From contig JACQWY010000021.1 of assembly GCA_016209015.1 (NCBI GenBank), forward strand, positions 62,001 to 126,000: a stretch of 64,000 nucleotides of DNA, written 5' to 3'. Below, piece after piece: positions 18,441 through 25,321 of the stretch. The notes beneath the pieces are model-generated. The model saw only the letters and a list, made by a program, of their open reading frames with translations. It made no database searches and had not been told where the DNA came from. How positions within the stretch are numbered: the stretch's first letter is position 1; each line of letters starts with the position of its first letter. This DNA is from Gammaproteobacteria bacterium (GTDB lineage Bacteria; Pseudomonadota; Gammaproteobacteria; Ga0077536). Position numbers and translations under genes: made by a program.

Positions 18441-18525
18441 ATGGGGTCAGGCTCGATTTCGCGGCCGACGGAAGCGAGCCATGTCCGGGCATTCGCCCAC
18501 GAATTCGAACCTGACCCCATTTCCC
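18441..18525. repeat. GGGGTCAGGTTCGA palindrome, copy 3
   Basis: ATGGGGTCAGGCTCGATTTCGC on the left and GAATTCGAACCTGACCCCAT on the right, followed by TTCCC. One substitution in the left arm (GGCTCGA) shows slight decay. It lies between the DUF4287 and tetR genes, which converge. Confidence 0.8.
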
Positions 18526-18553
18526 GCCGGCGGCGTGCCCGTTTCGCGGAATG

Positions 18554-19138
18554 CTACCGCCGCTTCTTCTTGCCCTTCGGCGCCGCGAGGAACTCGCCCT
18601 TCAGCCGCGTGAAGATCTGATCGAACATCCGCGCGTTGCCGAACATCCGCCCCACCGAGAGCGCGCCCTGCAATACGGCGAAGATGTATTCGGCATCCGC
18701 GCGCGCTGTCCTGTCCGAGGTGATCTCACCGCGACGTCGTCCTGCTTCGAGCATCGCTTCCAACCACGCGAGGTGCGTCTCCCCGAATTTCTGCACGGCG
18801 ACCTGCACCTGCGGCGCGACGGCTGACCATACCGCCGCGAACGAGCCGCCGGGGCAGATGCGTTCCGCGCCCTGGTGGAGCTGGCGGAAGAGCGTCGCAT
18901 AGCGCTCGAACTGCTCTTCGGCACTGAGCACTTCCGGATCGCCGAGCTGCCCCGCGACCCAGGTGTTCGCGGTCTCGAGCGCCGCGGTCACGAGCTCGTC
19001 CTTCGAGGCGAAGTGGCTGTAGATGCTCGCCTTGCGGATGCCGACTTCGTCCGCGACGTCCTGGAAGCTGAAGCCGGCGTAGGAGCGCGTCTGGAGCAGA
19101 CGGCGGGCACTGTCGAGGATGCGTTCGCGGGTGTTCAT
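18554..19138 (-). CDS. TetR-family repressor
   Basis: A 194-residue TetR regulator: helix-turn-helix TRERILDSARRLLQTRSYAG, FQDVADEVGIRKASIYSHFASKDEL, then an AcrR-like ligand domain (FERYATLFRQLHQGAERICPGG), and a basic tail KGKKKRR. It is divergent from the alpha/beta hydrolase gene, and the 145-base gap contains two matching 18-base operator palindromes, one against its own start codon, so it very likely represses both itself and the hydrolase-ferredoxin operon. Ligand unknown. Confidence 0.93.
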   Translation of the reverse strand: MNTRERILDSARRLLQTRSYAGFSFQDVADEVGIRKASIYSHFASKDELVTAALETANTWVAGQLGDPEVLSAEEQFERYATLFRQLHQGAERICPGGSFAAVWSAVAPQVQVAVQKFGETHLAWLEAMLEAGRRRGEITSDRTARADAEYIFAVLQGALSVGRMFGNARMFDQIFTRLKGEFLAAPKGKKKRR

Positions 19139-19160
19139 ACCTACCTATTGTAAGGTAGGT
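19139..19160. promoter_or_regulatory. Putative TetR operator 1 (autoregulation)
   Basis: ACCTACCT-ATTGTA-AGGTAGGT, perfect 8-base arms, directly upstream of the tetR start codon. Its core CTACCTATTGTAAGGTAG differs from operator 2 only in the central bases. Confidence 0.7.
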
Positions 19161-19233
19161 CGGGCGAGATTCAAGGCCGGCATCGGAATAATTCCGCTGA
19201 AAAGTTTGACTATTCCTCCAGGGTTGACTAATA

Positions 19234-19253
19234 CTACCTATCGATAGGTAGTT
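19234..19253. promoter_or_regulatory. Putative TetR operator 2 over the hydrolase promoter
   Basis: Perfect 20-base palindrome ACTACCTATCGATAGGTAGT, 30 bases upstream of the hydrolase start. A TTGACT at 19207-19212 with 17-base spacing to TAATAC (19230-19235) would place the -10 element against this operator, so repressor binding should block transcription. The promoter call is weaker than the operator call. Confidence 0.75.
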
Positions 19254-19283
19254 TCATAATCACCCAACCAGGAGAAAGCCGCC

Positions 19284-20213
19284 ATGTCGCCTGTTCTCAC
19301 CTCGAGCCTCGCCTTCGCCGCCCTCGTCCTCGGCGGCTGCACGACCATGAGCCGCGGCGAATACACCGCGCAATGGAATCCGGCAGTCCCCGCCCGCACG
19401 CTGCGCCTCGATGACGGCACCAGCCTGCGTTACGTGCGCACCGGCCAGGGCCGCCCGCTGCTCTTGCTCCACACCCTGCGCACGCAGCTCGATTACTTCG
19501 AGCAGCTCGTGCCGCGTCTCGCCGCCGGGTACGACGTCATCGCCGTCGATCTGCCGGGCCACGGACAATCCGATATCCCGAAAGCCGCTTACGACGAGCC
19601 GATGTTCCGTGCGGCGATTCGCGAGCTCGTCGTGAAACTGGATCTCCAGGACCTCACGATCGCCGGCGAATCGATCGGCGGCGTGCTCGCCTTGACCTTG
19701 GCAGCGGAGTTGCCCGAGCGCGTCGCACGGGTCGTCGCATTGAATCCCTACGACTACGGCGAGGAGTTCGGCGGCGGGATCAGGCGCGCCCGTCACGGCT
19801 GGATCATCGGCCTCTACGCGATTTTCGGGCCGTACACGATCGCGCCGAAGCCGCTGCTCGCCGCCGTCATGCGCGGCGGCTTCCACGATGCGCAAGCCCT
19901 GCCCGCGTCGCTCCTGGATGAGCTCCATCGTACCGGTCTGCGTCCCGGCTACGGGCGCGCGCAGTACGCGCTGCTGAAGCACTGGCGGAGCTGGGAGGCG
20001 GCGCGTTCCCGCTATGCCGGCATACGTGCGCCCGTGACGCTCGTCTACGGCAGCGACGACTGGTCGAACGGCGCGGAGCGCGAACGCGACCGGAGCGGCA
20101 TCCCCGGCGCACGCTATTTCGAAATCCCGGCGGCCGGCCACTTCTCCGCGCTGGAAGCCCCGGCCACCGTCGCCGGCATCATCCTCGCGGACCAGGGGGG
20201 CACGACGCCATGA
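19284..20213 (+). CDS. Alpha/beta hydrolase, predicted lipoprotein
   Basis: A 309-residue alpha/beta-fold hydrolase with a short signal peptide and lipobox LVLGGC (lipidated Cys at about residue 19), so probably membrane-anchored and facing the periplasm. The nucleophile is in GESIGG, the acid in YGSDDW and the histidine in AAGHFS; the DLPGHGQSD loop is also typical. Esterase, lactonase or haloalkane-type activity cannot be separated. It follows the TetR operator/promoter and its last 4 bases overlap the QueG-like gene (ATGA), so the two are one translational unit. Confidence 0.88.
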   Translation: MSPVLTSSLAFAALVLGGCTTMSRGEYTAQWNPAVPARTLRLDDGTSLRYVRTGQGRPLLLLHTLRTQLDYFEQLVPRLAAGYDVIAVDLPGHGQSDIPKAAYDEPMFRAAIRELVVKLDLQDLTIAGESIGGVLALTLAAELPERVARVVALNPYDYGEEFGGGIRRARHGWIIGLYAIFGPYTIAPKPLLAAVMRGGFHDAQALPASLLDELHRTGLRPGYGRAQYALLKHWRSWEAARSRYAGIRAPVTLVYGSDDWSNGAERERDRSGIPGARYFEIPAAGHFSALEAPATVAGIILADQGGTTP

Positions 20214-21544
20214 ATCTCGCCGACCATCCGACCGTCCGCGAACTCGCCGCCGGTGCGCAGGCCTCGACCGCCACGACTCCGTTCGATCCCGAGTGGCTGA
20301 AGGCGTTCTGTCTCGAGGCCGGCGCCGACGACGCGGGTTGCGTGTCGATCGAGCACCCGGATCTCGCCGACCAACGCGCGGCAATCCTGAAATTCTTTCC
20401 CGCGACGAAGACGCTGGTCAGCCTCGTCGCGCGCATGAATCGCGAGCCGATCCGCAATCCCGCGCGCTCGGTCGCGAACCTCGAGTTCCATCACACGGGA
20501 CATCGCGTCGACGAAGTGGCCCGCCATCTCGTCGCCGTGCTCGAAGCGCGCGGCATCCGTGCGATCAATCCGCCGATGGCGTTCCCGATGGAGATGGATG
20601 CGCCGGACGGCCGGGCCTGGATCGTCTCGCACAAGCCGGTCGCGGTCGCGGCCGGGCTCGGCCGCATGGGCATTCACCGCAACGTGATCCATCCGCAGTT
20701 CGGCAACTTCATCCTGCTCGGCACGGTGCTCGTCGGGGCGGAAGTCACGGCGTATGCAAAGCCCATCGACTACAACCCCTGCCTCGAGTGCAAGCTCTGC
20801 GTCGCGGCCTGCCCGGTCGGCGCGATCGGCCCGGACGGACACTTCGATTTCTCCGCCTGCTACACGCACAACTATCGCGATTTCATGGGCGGCTTCGGCG
20901 ACTGGGTCGAACGCATCGCCGACAGCCGCGATGCGCGCGACTACCGCCGGCGCGTCTCGGCACCGGAAACCGCCTCGATGTGGCAGAGCCTCGCCTATGG
21001 GCCGAACTACAAGGCGGCGAACTGTCTGGCCGTGTGCCCCGCGGGCGCGGACGTGATCGGACCATTCCTCGACGATCGCCGGGCTTATCTCGACGCGGTG
21101 GTGCGTCCGCTGCAGGACGCGAAGGAAGTCGTCTACGTCGTGCCGGGCTCGGATGCCGAGGACTACGTGCAGCGCCGCTTCCCGCACAAGCGGCCGCGGC
21201 GCGTCGGCAACGGTCTCGCCCGCGTCGGCTCCGTGCGGCGCTTCCTGCACGGGCTGCCGCTCGTCTTCCAGCGCGGCCGGGCGAAGGGGCTCGCGCTCAC
21301 GCTGCATTTCAGGTTCACGGGCGCGGAGCAGCTCGAGGGCACGGTGGAGATCCGGGATCAGAAGCTCGCAGTGCGCGAAGGCCTGCACGGCGAGCCCGAT
21401 CTCGCCGTGACCGCGGACAGCCGCACCTGGCTGGGCTTCACCGCGAAGGAGCGCGGCCTCGTGGGCGCGCTGCTCAGCCGGCGCATCCGGCTGCGCGGCT
21501 CACCGAAGCATCTGCTCGCGTTCGGGCGGTGCTTCCCGTCGTGA
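20210..21544 (+). CDS. QueG-like ferredoxin protein fused to an SCP2 domain
   Basis: A 444-residue fusion. Residues about 25-285 resemble the epoxyqueuosine-reductase/reductive-dehalogenase-like 4Fe-4S proteins, with CLECKLCVAACPVGAI for one cluster and a reduced second site CLAVCPAG. Residues about 325-440 form an SCP2-like sterol-carrier fold (LALTLHFRFTGAEQLEGTVEIRD, LAVTADSRTWLGFTAKE). True QueG lacks an SCP2 domain, so this is not the tRNA enzyme but probably a redox protein acting on a hydrophobic ligand. Co-translated with the TetR-controlled hydrolase lipoprotein. Confidence 0.8.
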   Translation: MNLADHPTVRELAAGAQASTATTPFDPEWLKAFCLEAGADDAGCVSIEHPDLADQRAAILKFFPATKTLVSLVARMNREPIRNPARSVANLEFHHTGHRVDEVARHLVAVLEARGIRAINPPMAFPMEMDAPDGRAWIVSHKPVAVAAGLGRMGIHRNVIHPQFGNFILLGTVLVGAEVTAYAKPIDYNPCLECKLCVAACPVGAIGPDGHFDFSACYTHNYRDFMGGFGDWVERIADSRDARDYRRRVSAPETASMWQSLAYGPNYKAANCLAVCPAGADVIGPFLDDRRAYLDAVVRPLQDAKEVVYVVPGSDAEDYVQRRFPHKRPRRVGNGLARVGSVRRFLHGLPLVFQRGRAKGLALTLHFRFTGAEQLEGTVEIRDQKLAVREGLHGEPDLAVTADSRTWLGFTAKERGLVGALLSRRIRLRGSPKHLLAFGRCFPS

Positions 21545-21612
21545 GCGGTGATGCGTCGGGGCCGGTCGCGACAGGGTGCCCTTCGAGATTCACGCGATGA
21601 GGTGAACCGAAG

Positions 21613-21638
21613 CACCGCCCGCCACGCGGCGGGCGGTG
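21613..21638. terminator. Hairpin between convergent genes
   Basis: Perfect 11-base stem CACCGCCCGCC/GGCGGGCGGTG with a four-base loop, lying between the convergent QueG-like and luciferase-like genes. No T-tract on either side, so efficiency is uncertain. Confidence 0.45.
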
Positions 21639-21650
21639 CAGAAAGGCGGG

Positions 21651-22709
21651 CTAATCGATCACCGTCGCCGCGAACGACTCGATGACTTCCTTCGTGCGCT
21701 CGCGCGAGCCGCCGTGGGTCGCGATCTGGCGGATGCCGGCGGCTTCCATGCGCTTGATGCGCCCGCGGATCTCGTCTTTCGTGCCGGTGAGGCTCGTCGC
21801 CTTGATCATCTCGGGCGTGACGAGCGTCCTGTGATGCGCGTTGAAGGCGTTCACGTAGTTGCTGTAGAGCTCGAGGTGGCGCGTCTCGATCGGCGTGTTC
21901 GGCGTCTTGAACGCATTGCGGAAGGCCATGATGCCGTCGCGCACGTCGGCCGGCAGCTCCTCGCCGCTCTTCACCGAGAGCGCGAAGATGTTGCACTGGG
22001 AGACGACGTAGGCGCCGACGGCCTCCTGGATCGACTCCAGCGAGTCGCCGGGCTTCGTCTCGTGGAACGCGGTCAGCACCATGGTGTAGATGTCCTTCAT
22101 GTCGCGTCCCGCGCGCTCCGCGCCGCGGCGGATGTGGCTCATCGCGTACTCGATGAGGCTGTCCGCGACCGTGCCGAAGAGGATCACGCCGTCGGCGATC
22201 TCGCCGGCGAGCTCCAGGCTCTTCGGGCCGCTCGCCGCGATGTAGATGGGGACCGGATCCTTCACGTTGATCCAGCCGCCTTCCTGGTTGAGGAAGCGGA
22301 TCATGCGTTTGCGATCGCCTTCCTGGTAGGGCACGGTCTCGCCCTTGAGCAAACCGCGGCAGGTGATCACGTGTTCGCGCAGATCGCTCAGGTGCGCGGC
22401 CGGCATGCCGAGCGTGCGGCGCGCGGTGTTGCCGGTGCCGATGCCCATGATGCAGCGACCGGGCGCGAGCAGGTTGAGCGTCGCCCAGTTGTTCGCGGTG
22501 ACGGGTGCGATGCGCGAGAGCGGGTTCGTCACGTTCGTGCCGAGCTTGATCTTCGAGGTGCGCTGCGTGCAGAGCGCGAGGCACTGGTAGACGTCCGCGC
22601 AGACCATCTGCGAATCATAGAGCCACGCGTGCGTGAAGCCCTTCTGCTCAGCGAGCACGACGTCGTCGACGAGATCGACTGCCGACAGAAAGCCAAAGCC
22701 GTAATCCAT
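21651..22709 (-). CDS. LLM-class (luciferase-like) oxidoreductase
   Basis: A 352-residue TIM-barrel flavin/F420-type oxidoreductase. Typical segments are TSKIKLGTNVTNPLSRIAPVTANNWATL, the GIGTGNTARRTLGMPAA loop and VPIYIAASGPKSLELAGEIADGVILFG, which resemble the methylene-H4MPT-reductase-like subgroup. Whether the cofactor is F420 or FMNH2 is open; no F420 synthesis gene is in the window. GGGGAGGTACC lies before the ATG. A second, more distant LLM protein is encoded at 38952. Confidence 0.9.
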   Translation of the reverse strand: MDYGFGFLSAVDLVDDVVLAEQKGFTHAWLYDSQMVCADVYQCLALCTQRTSKIKLGTNVTNPLSRIAPVTANNWATLNLLAPGRCIMGIGTGNTARRTLGMPAAHLSDLREHVITCRGLLKGETVPYQEGDRKRMIRFLNQEGGWINVKDPVPIYIAASGPKSLELAGEIADGVILFGTVADSLIEYAMSHIRRGAERAGRDMKDIYTMVLTAFHETKPGDSLESIQEAVGAYVVSQCNIFALSVKSGEELPADVRDGIMAFRNAFKTPNTPIETRHLELYSNYVNAFNAHHRTLVTPEMIKATSLTGTKDEIRGRIKRMEAAGIRQIATHGGSRERTKEVIESFAATVID

Positions 22710-23041
22710 ATTCCGGTACCTCCCCGATTATCGAACGATGGGCGCGCCACCCGGGCGGCGCGTGCTTGCGGGCTGAGAGCAGGAATGCGCGGGACACACC
22801 GCCAGCCGGCGCCGAACGCAGCAGCCCTTCTCCTGCCTGCCGCCCCGGTTGTAGTGATGGCGCGGCCTGCCGATGATAGACGCGAGCGGCGCCGATGGCG
22901 ATGGCAGGCGGCGTGTCCGGGGCTTCGGGGGAGACTGCGCTGACGCAGCGCAGCGCGATCCCGTTCACGCGTCGATGATGAGGTCCCGTCGGATTTGCCG
23001 CGCAATCAGCCGCGCCCGTGTGGCGCCGGAAAGGGAATGAC
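22710..23041. other. Divergent intergenic region
   Basis: 332 bases between the LLM gene (minus) and the GltB-like gene (plus). It must carry both promoters. I see no convincing -35/-10 pair, repeat or small gene; the open frames that cross it are GC-rich artefacts. Confidence 0.5.
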
Positions 23042-24526
23042 ATGACGCACGTCCTCACCTACGGTCTCGGATCCCTGCTCGCGTTCCTGTTCATCGCGAC
23101 ACTGGTCGTCGCGTTCGTGAAGGACATCACGCAGAAGAAGCACACGATCCTCCGCAACTATCCGCTCATCGGTCATTTCAGATACTGGTTCGAGGACCTC
23201 GGCGAATACTTCCGTCAGTACCTGTTCGCGAACGACCGCGAGGAGATGCCGTTCAACCGCGCGACGCGCGGCTGGGTCTATCGGCTCGCGAAAGCCGAGA
23301 CCGGTGTCATCGGCTTCGGCTCGACGCAGAACATGAAGGAGACGGGCGCGATCCTGTTCGTGAACGCGCCCTATCCCGTGCTCGAGGAGGACCGCCTGCC
23401 GACGCCGCCCCTCGTCATCGGCGAGCGTTACAGCCTGATGCCGTTTGCGGCGAAGTCGATCATCAACGTGAGCGCGATGAGCTTCGGCGCGATCTCCGAG
23501 CCCGCAGTGCGCGCGCTGTCGCACGGCGCGGCCGTGGCGGGCTGCTGGATCGACACGGGTGAAGGCGGGCTCTCGCCGCACCACCTCGCGGGTGGCTGCG
23601 ACGTCATCATGCAGATCGGCACGGCGAAGTACGGCGTGCGCGATCAGGCAGGACGACTGTCCGAGCCGCGGATCCGCGAGCTCGCGGCAATCGAGCAGGT
23701 GCGCGCGTTCGAGGTCAAGCTCTCGCAGGGCGCGAAGCCCGGCAAGGGCGGTGTGCTGCCGGCGGCGAAGGTGACGGAGGAAATCGCTCACATCCGCGGC
23801 ATCCCGGCGCATCAGGATTCGATAAGTCCGAATCGCCATCCCGACATCGGCAATGTCGATCAACTGCTCGATTTCCTCGCCCGCGTGCGCGAGCTCTCGG
23901 GCAAGCCGGTCGGTGTCAAGACGGCAGTTGGCGGCTGGCTGTTCGTGAACGAGCTTGCCGAGGCCGTGCATCGACGCGGCTTCGAGTACGCGCCGGACTT
24001 TCTCACGATCGACGGCGGCGAGGGCGGTTCGGGCGCCGCACCGCAGGCGCTCGCGGATCACATGGCACTCTCGATCAGCGAAGCGCTGCCGCGAATTGTC
24101 GATGCTTTGATCGAGACGGGTTTGCGCGATCGGATCAGGGTCATCGCCTCGGGCAAGCTCGTGACCTCGGCGAAAGTCGCCTGGGCGCTCTGCGCGGGTG
24201 CCGACTTCGTCAACACGGCCCGCGGTTTCATGTTCTCGCTAGGCTGCATCCAGGCGTTGCGCTGTTATACGAACACCTGTCCCGCGGGCATCGCCACGCA
24301 TGACAGGCGTCTGCAACGGGGACTGGTCATCGAGGACAAGGCCGCGCGCGTCACAAATTACGCGCTCGGCATCAATCACGAAGTCGACATGATCGCGCAC
24401 TCCTGCGGCTGCCGGCACGCCCGGGAGCTGAAGCGCGAGCACGTCCGCATCGTGCAGGCCAGCGGCGACTCGATAGCCTTCAGCACGCTGCATCCGTATC
24501 CGGTGGCGGGGTCGAAGCGGTGGTGA
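23042..24526 (+). CDS. Membrane-anchored FMN-binding glutamate-synthase-like protein
   Basis: A 494-residue protein: one N-terminal membrane segment (GLGSLLAFLFIATLVVAFV), then a glutamate-synthase FMN barrel with SIINVSAMSFGAISEPAVRAL, DTGEGGLSPHHL, ISPNRHPDIGNVDQLLDF, FLTIDGGEGGSGAAP and the Fe-S/FMN region ALRCYTNTCPAGIATHD. It lacks the amidotransferase domain of GltB, so it is one of the stand-alone GltB2-like proteins of unknown physiological reaction. A GGAAAGGGAATGAC ribosome site precedes the ATG at 23042. Confidence 0.88.
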   Translation: MTHVLTYGLGSLLAFLFIATLVVAFVKDITQKKHTILRNYPLIGHFRYWFEDLGEYFRQYLFANDREEMPFNRATRGWVYRLAKAETGVIGFGSTQNMKETGAILFVNAPYPVLEEDRLPTPPLVIGERYSLMPFAAKSIINVSAMSFGAISEPAVRALSHGAAVAGCWIDTGEGGLSPHHLAGGCDVIMQIGTAKYGVRDQAGRLSEPRIRELAAIEQVRAFEVKLSQGAKPGKGGVLPAAKVTEEIAHIRGIPAHQDSISPNRHPDIGNVDQLLDFLARVRELSGKPVGVKTAVGGWLFVNELAEAVHRRGFEYAPDFLTIDGGEGGSGAAPQALADHMALSISEALPRIVDALIETGLRDRIRVIASGKLVTSAKVAWALCAGADFVNTARGFMFSLGCIQALRCYTNTCPAGIATHDRRLQRGLVIEDKAARVTNYALGINHEVDMIAHSCGCRHARELKREHVRIVQASGDSIAFSTLHPYPVAGSKRW

Positions 24527-24565
24527 GGATGCTTGCGGCGGTTCCTCCGAAATTCCCCAAAAGAA

Positions 24566-24600
24566 TGGTTCTTCTCCAGACTGCGGGGTCTGTCGACGCC
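24566..24600. repeat. TGGTTCTTCTCCAGACTGCG repeat, copy 1
   Basis: Matches the left end of the element at 49611 through TGGTTCTTCTCCAGACTGCGGGGTC and TCGACGCC. Only this one end is present here; flanking blocks CCGAAATTCCCC occur on both sides of the neighbouring palindrome. Confidence 0.6.
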
Positions 24601-24625
24601 GCCCGCCGTGGCTGCTTCCTGGCAA

Positions 24626-24714
24626 AATTTCGGGGACACGACACTTAATTCGGCCGACATGCTTCCTCGACGACCAATGGTCGAAGCCGAATTAAGTGTC
24701 GTGTCCCCGAAATT
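24626..24714. repeat. 29-base perfect inverted repeat (GGGGACACGACACTTAATTC)
   Basis: Left arm 24626-24654 and right arm 24686-24714 are exact complements over 29 bases (core CGGGGACACGACACTTAATT), spacer 31 bases. This sequence family is widespread in proteobacteria next to REP-associated transposase genes. It lies between the convergent GltB-like and acxC genes. Confidence 0.85.
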
Positions 24715-24741
24715 CCCCGAAATTGTTCCCCGAGCTTCGCA

Positions 24742-24769
24742 AGAAAAAGGGCCGGCAATGCCGGCCCTT
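24742..24769 (-). terminator. Intrinsic terminator of the acx operon
   Basis: Read on the minus strand, AAGGGCCGGC/GCCGGCCCTT with a 3-base loop is followed by a run of T residues, 22 bases after the acxC stop codon. Confidence 0.85.
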
Positions 24770-24791
24770 CAATCTCACTTTCGAACGTCGA

Positions 24792-25298
24792 TCAATTCGC
24801 GCGTTCCGGCAGCGGGATCTTCACCCACTCCTTGTAGAACGTGTCGATGTCCGGCTCGAACTCGTTGATGATCGGATACCACGGCACCGGGGCCTCGACG
24901 TCGTGCAGGATGCCGCAGCTCGGGCAGATGAACTCGCGGAGCTCCTGCCACTCGTGGTGCGGCGCCATCAGCTTCGGCTGCAGCTCGTTCAGCAAGGCCT
25001 CGGTATTGCGCACGAAGATGTTCGCGTAGAGCTTCCAGTTCTCGTTGTATTCGCCCATCACGTGCCCGCAGGAGCACTTGTTGACCCACTTCTTCGAGTC
25101 CTTGTCCTGCACGATGTAGAGGTGTGGACCGCGGGCCAGGATGATCTTGTCCGGCCAGGACACGCGCTCCTGCAGAATTTCCAGGTACAGCGAGAAACGC
25201 TCCTGGTCCTTCGGCATCGACAGCATGCGGTGGACGGTCTCGAACGGCAGACGCCCGTCTACGAGGTCGCCGACTTCCTTCTTGGAATAACTGCTCAT
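24792..25298 (-). CDS. acxC: Acetone carboxylase gamma subunit
   Basis: Smallest subunit of the ATP-dependent acetone carboxylase (acetone + bicarbonate to acetoacetate). At 168 residues it matches the usual gamma-subunit size. It carries two zinc-ribbon-like pairs (CSCGH and CPSCG) and the family sequence WPDKIILARGPHLYIVQDKD and YPIINEFEPDIDTFYKEWV. It is the last gene of acxABC, 23 bases after acxB, with a terminator behind it. Confidence 0.93.
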   Translation of the reverse strand: MSSYSKKEVGDLVDGRLPFETVHRMLSMPKDQERFSLYLEILQERVSWPDKIILARGPHLYIVQDKDSKKWVNKCSCGHVMGEYNENWKLYANIFVRNTEALLNELQPKLMAPHHEWQELREFICPSCGILHDVEAPVPWYPIINEFEPDIDTFYKEWVKIPLPERAN

Positions 25299-25321
25299 GA
25301 ATGATTACCTCGTGTCGGGAT

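Noticed and set aside
18297-18620. Short frames around the third palindrome
   Set aside because: Consist of repeat sequence and antisense of tetR.
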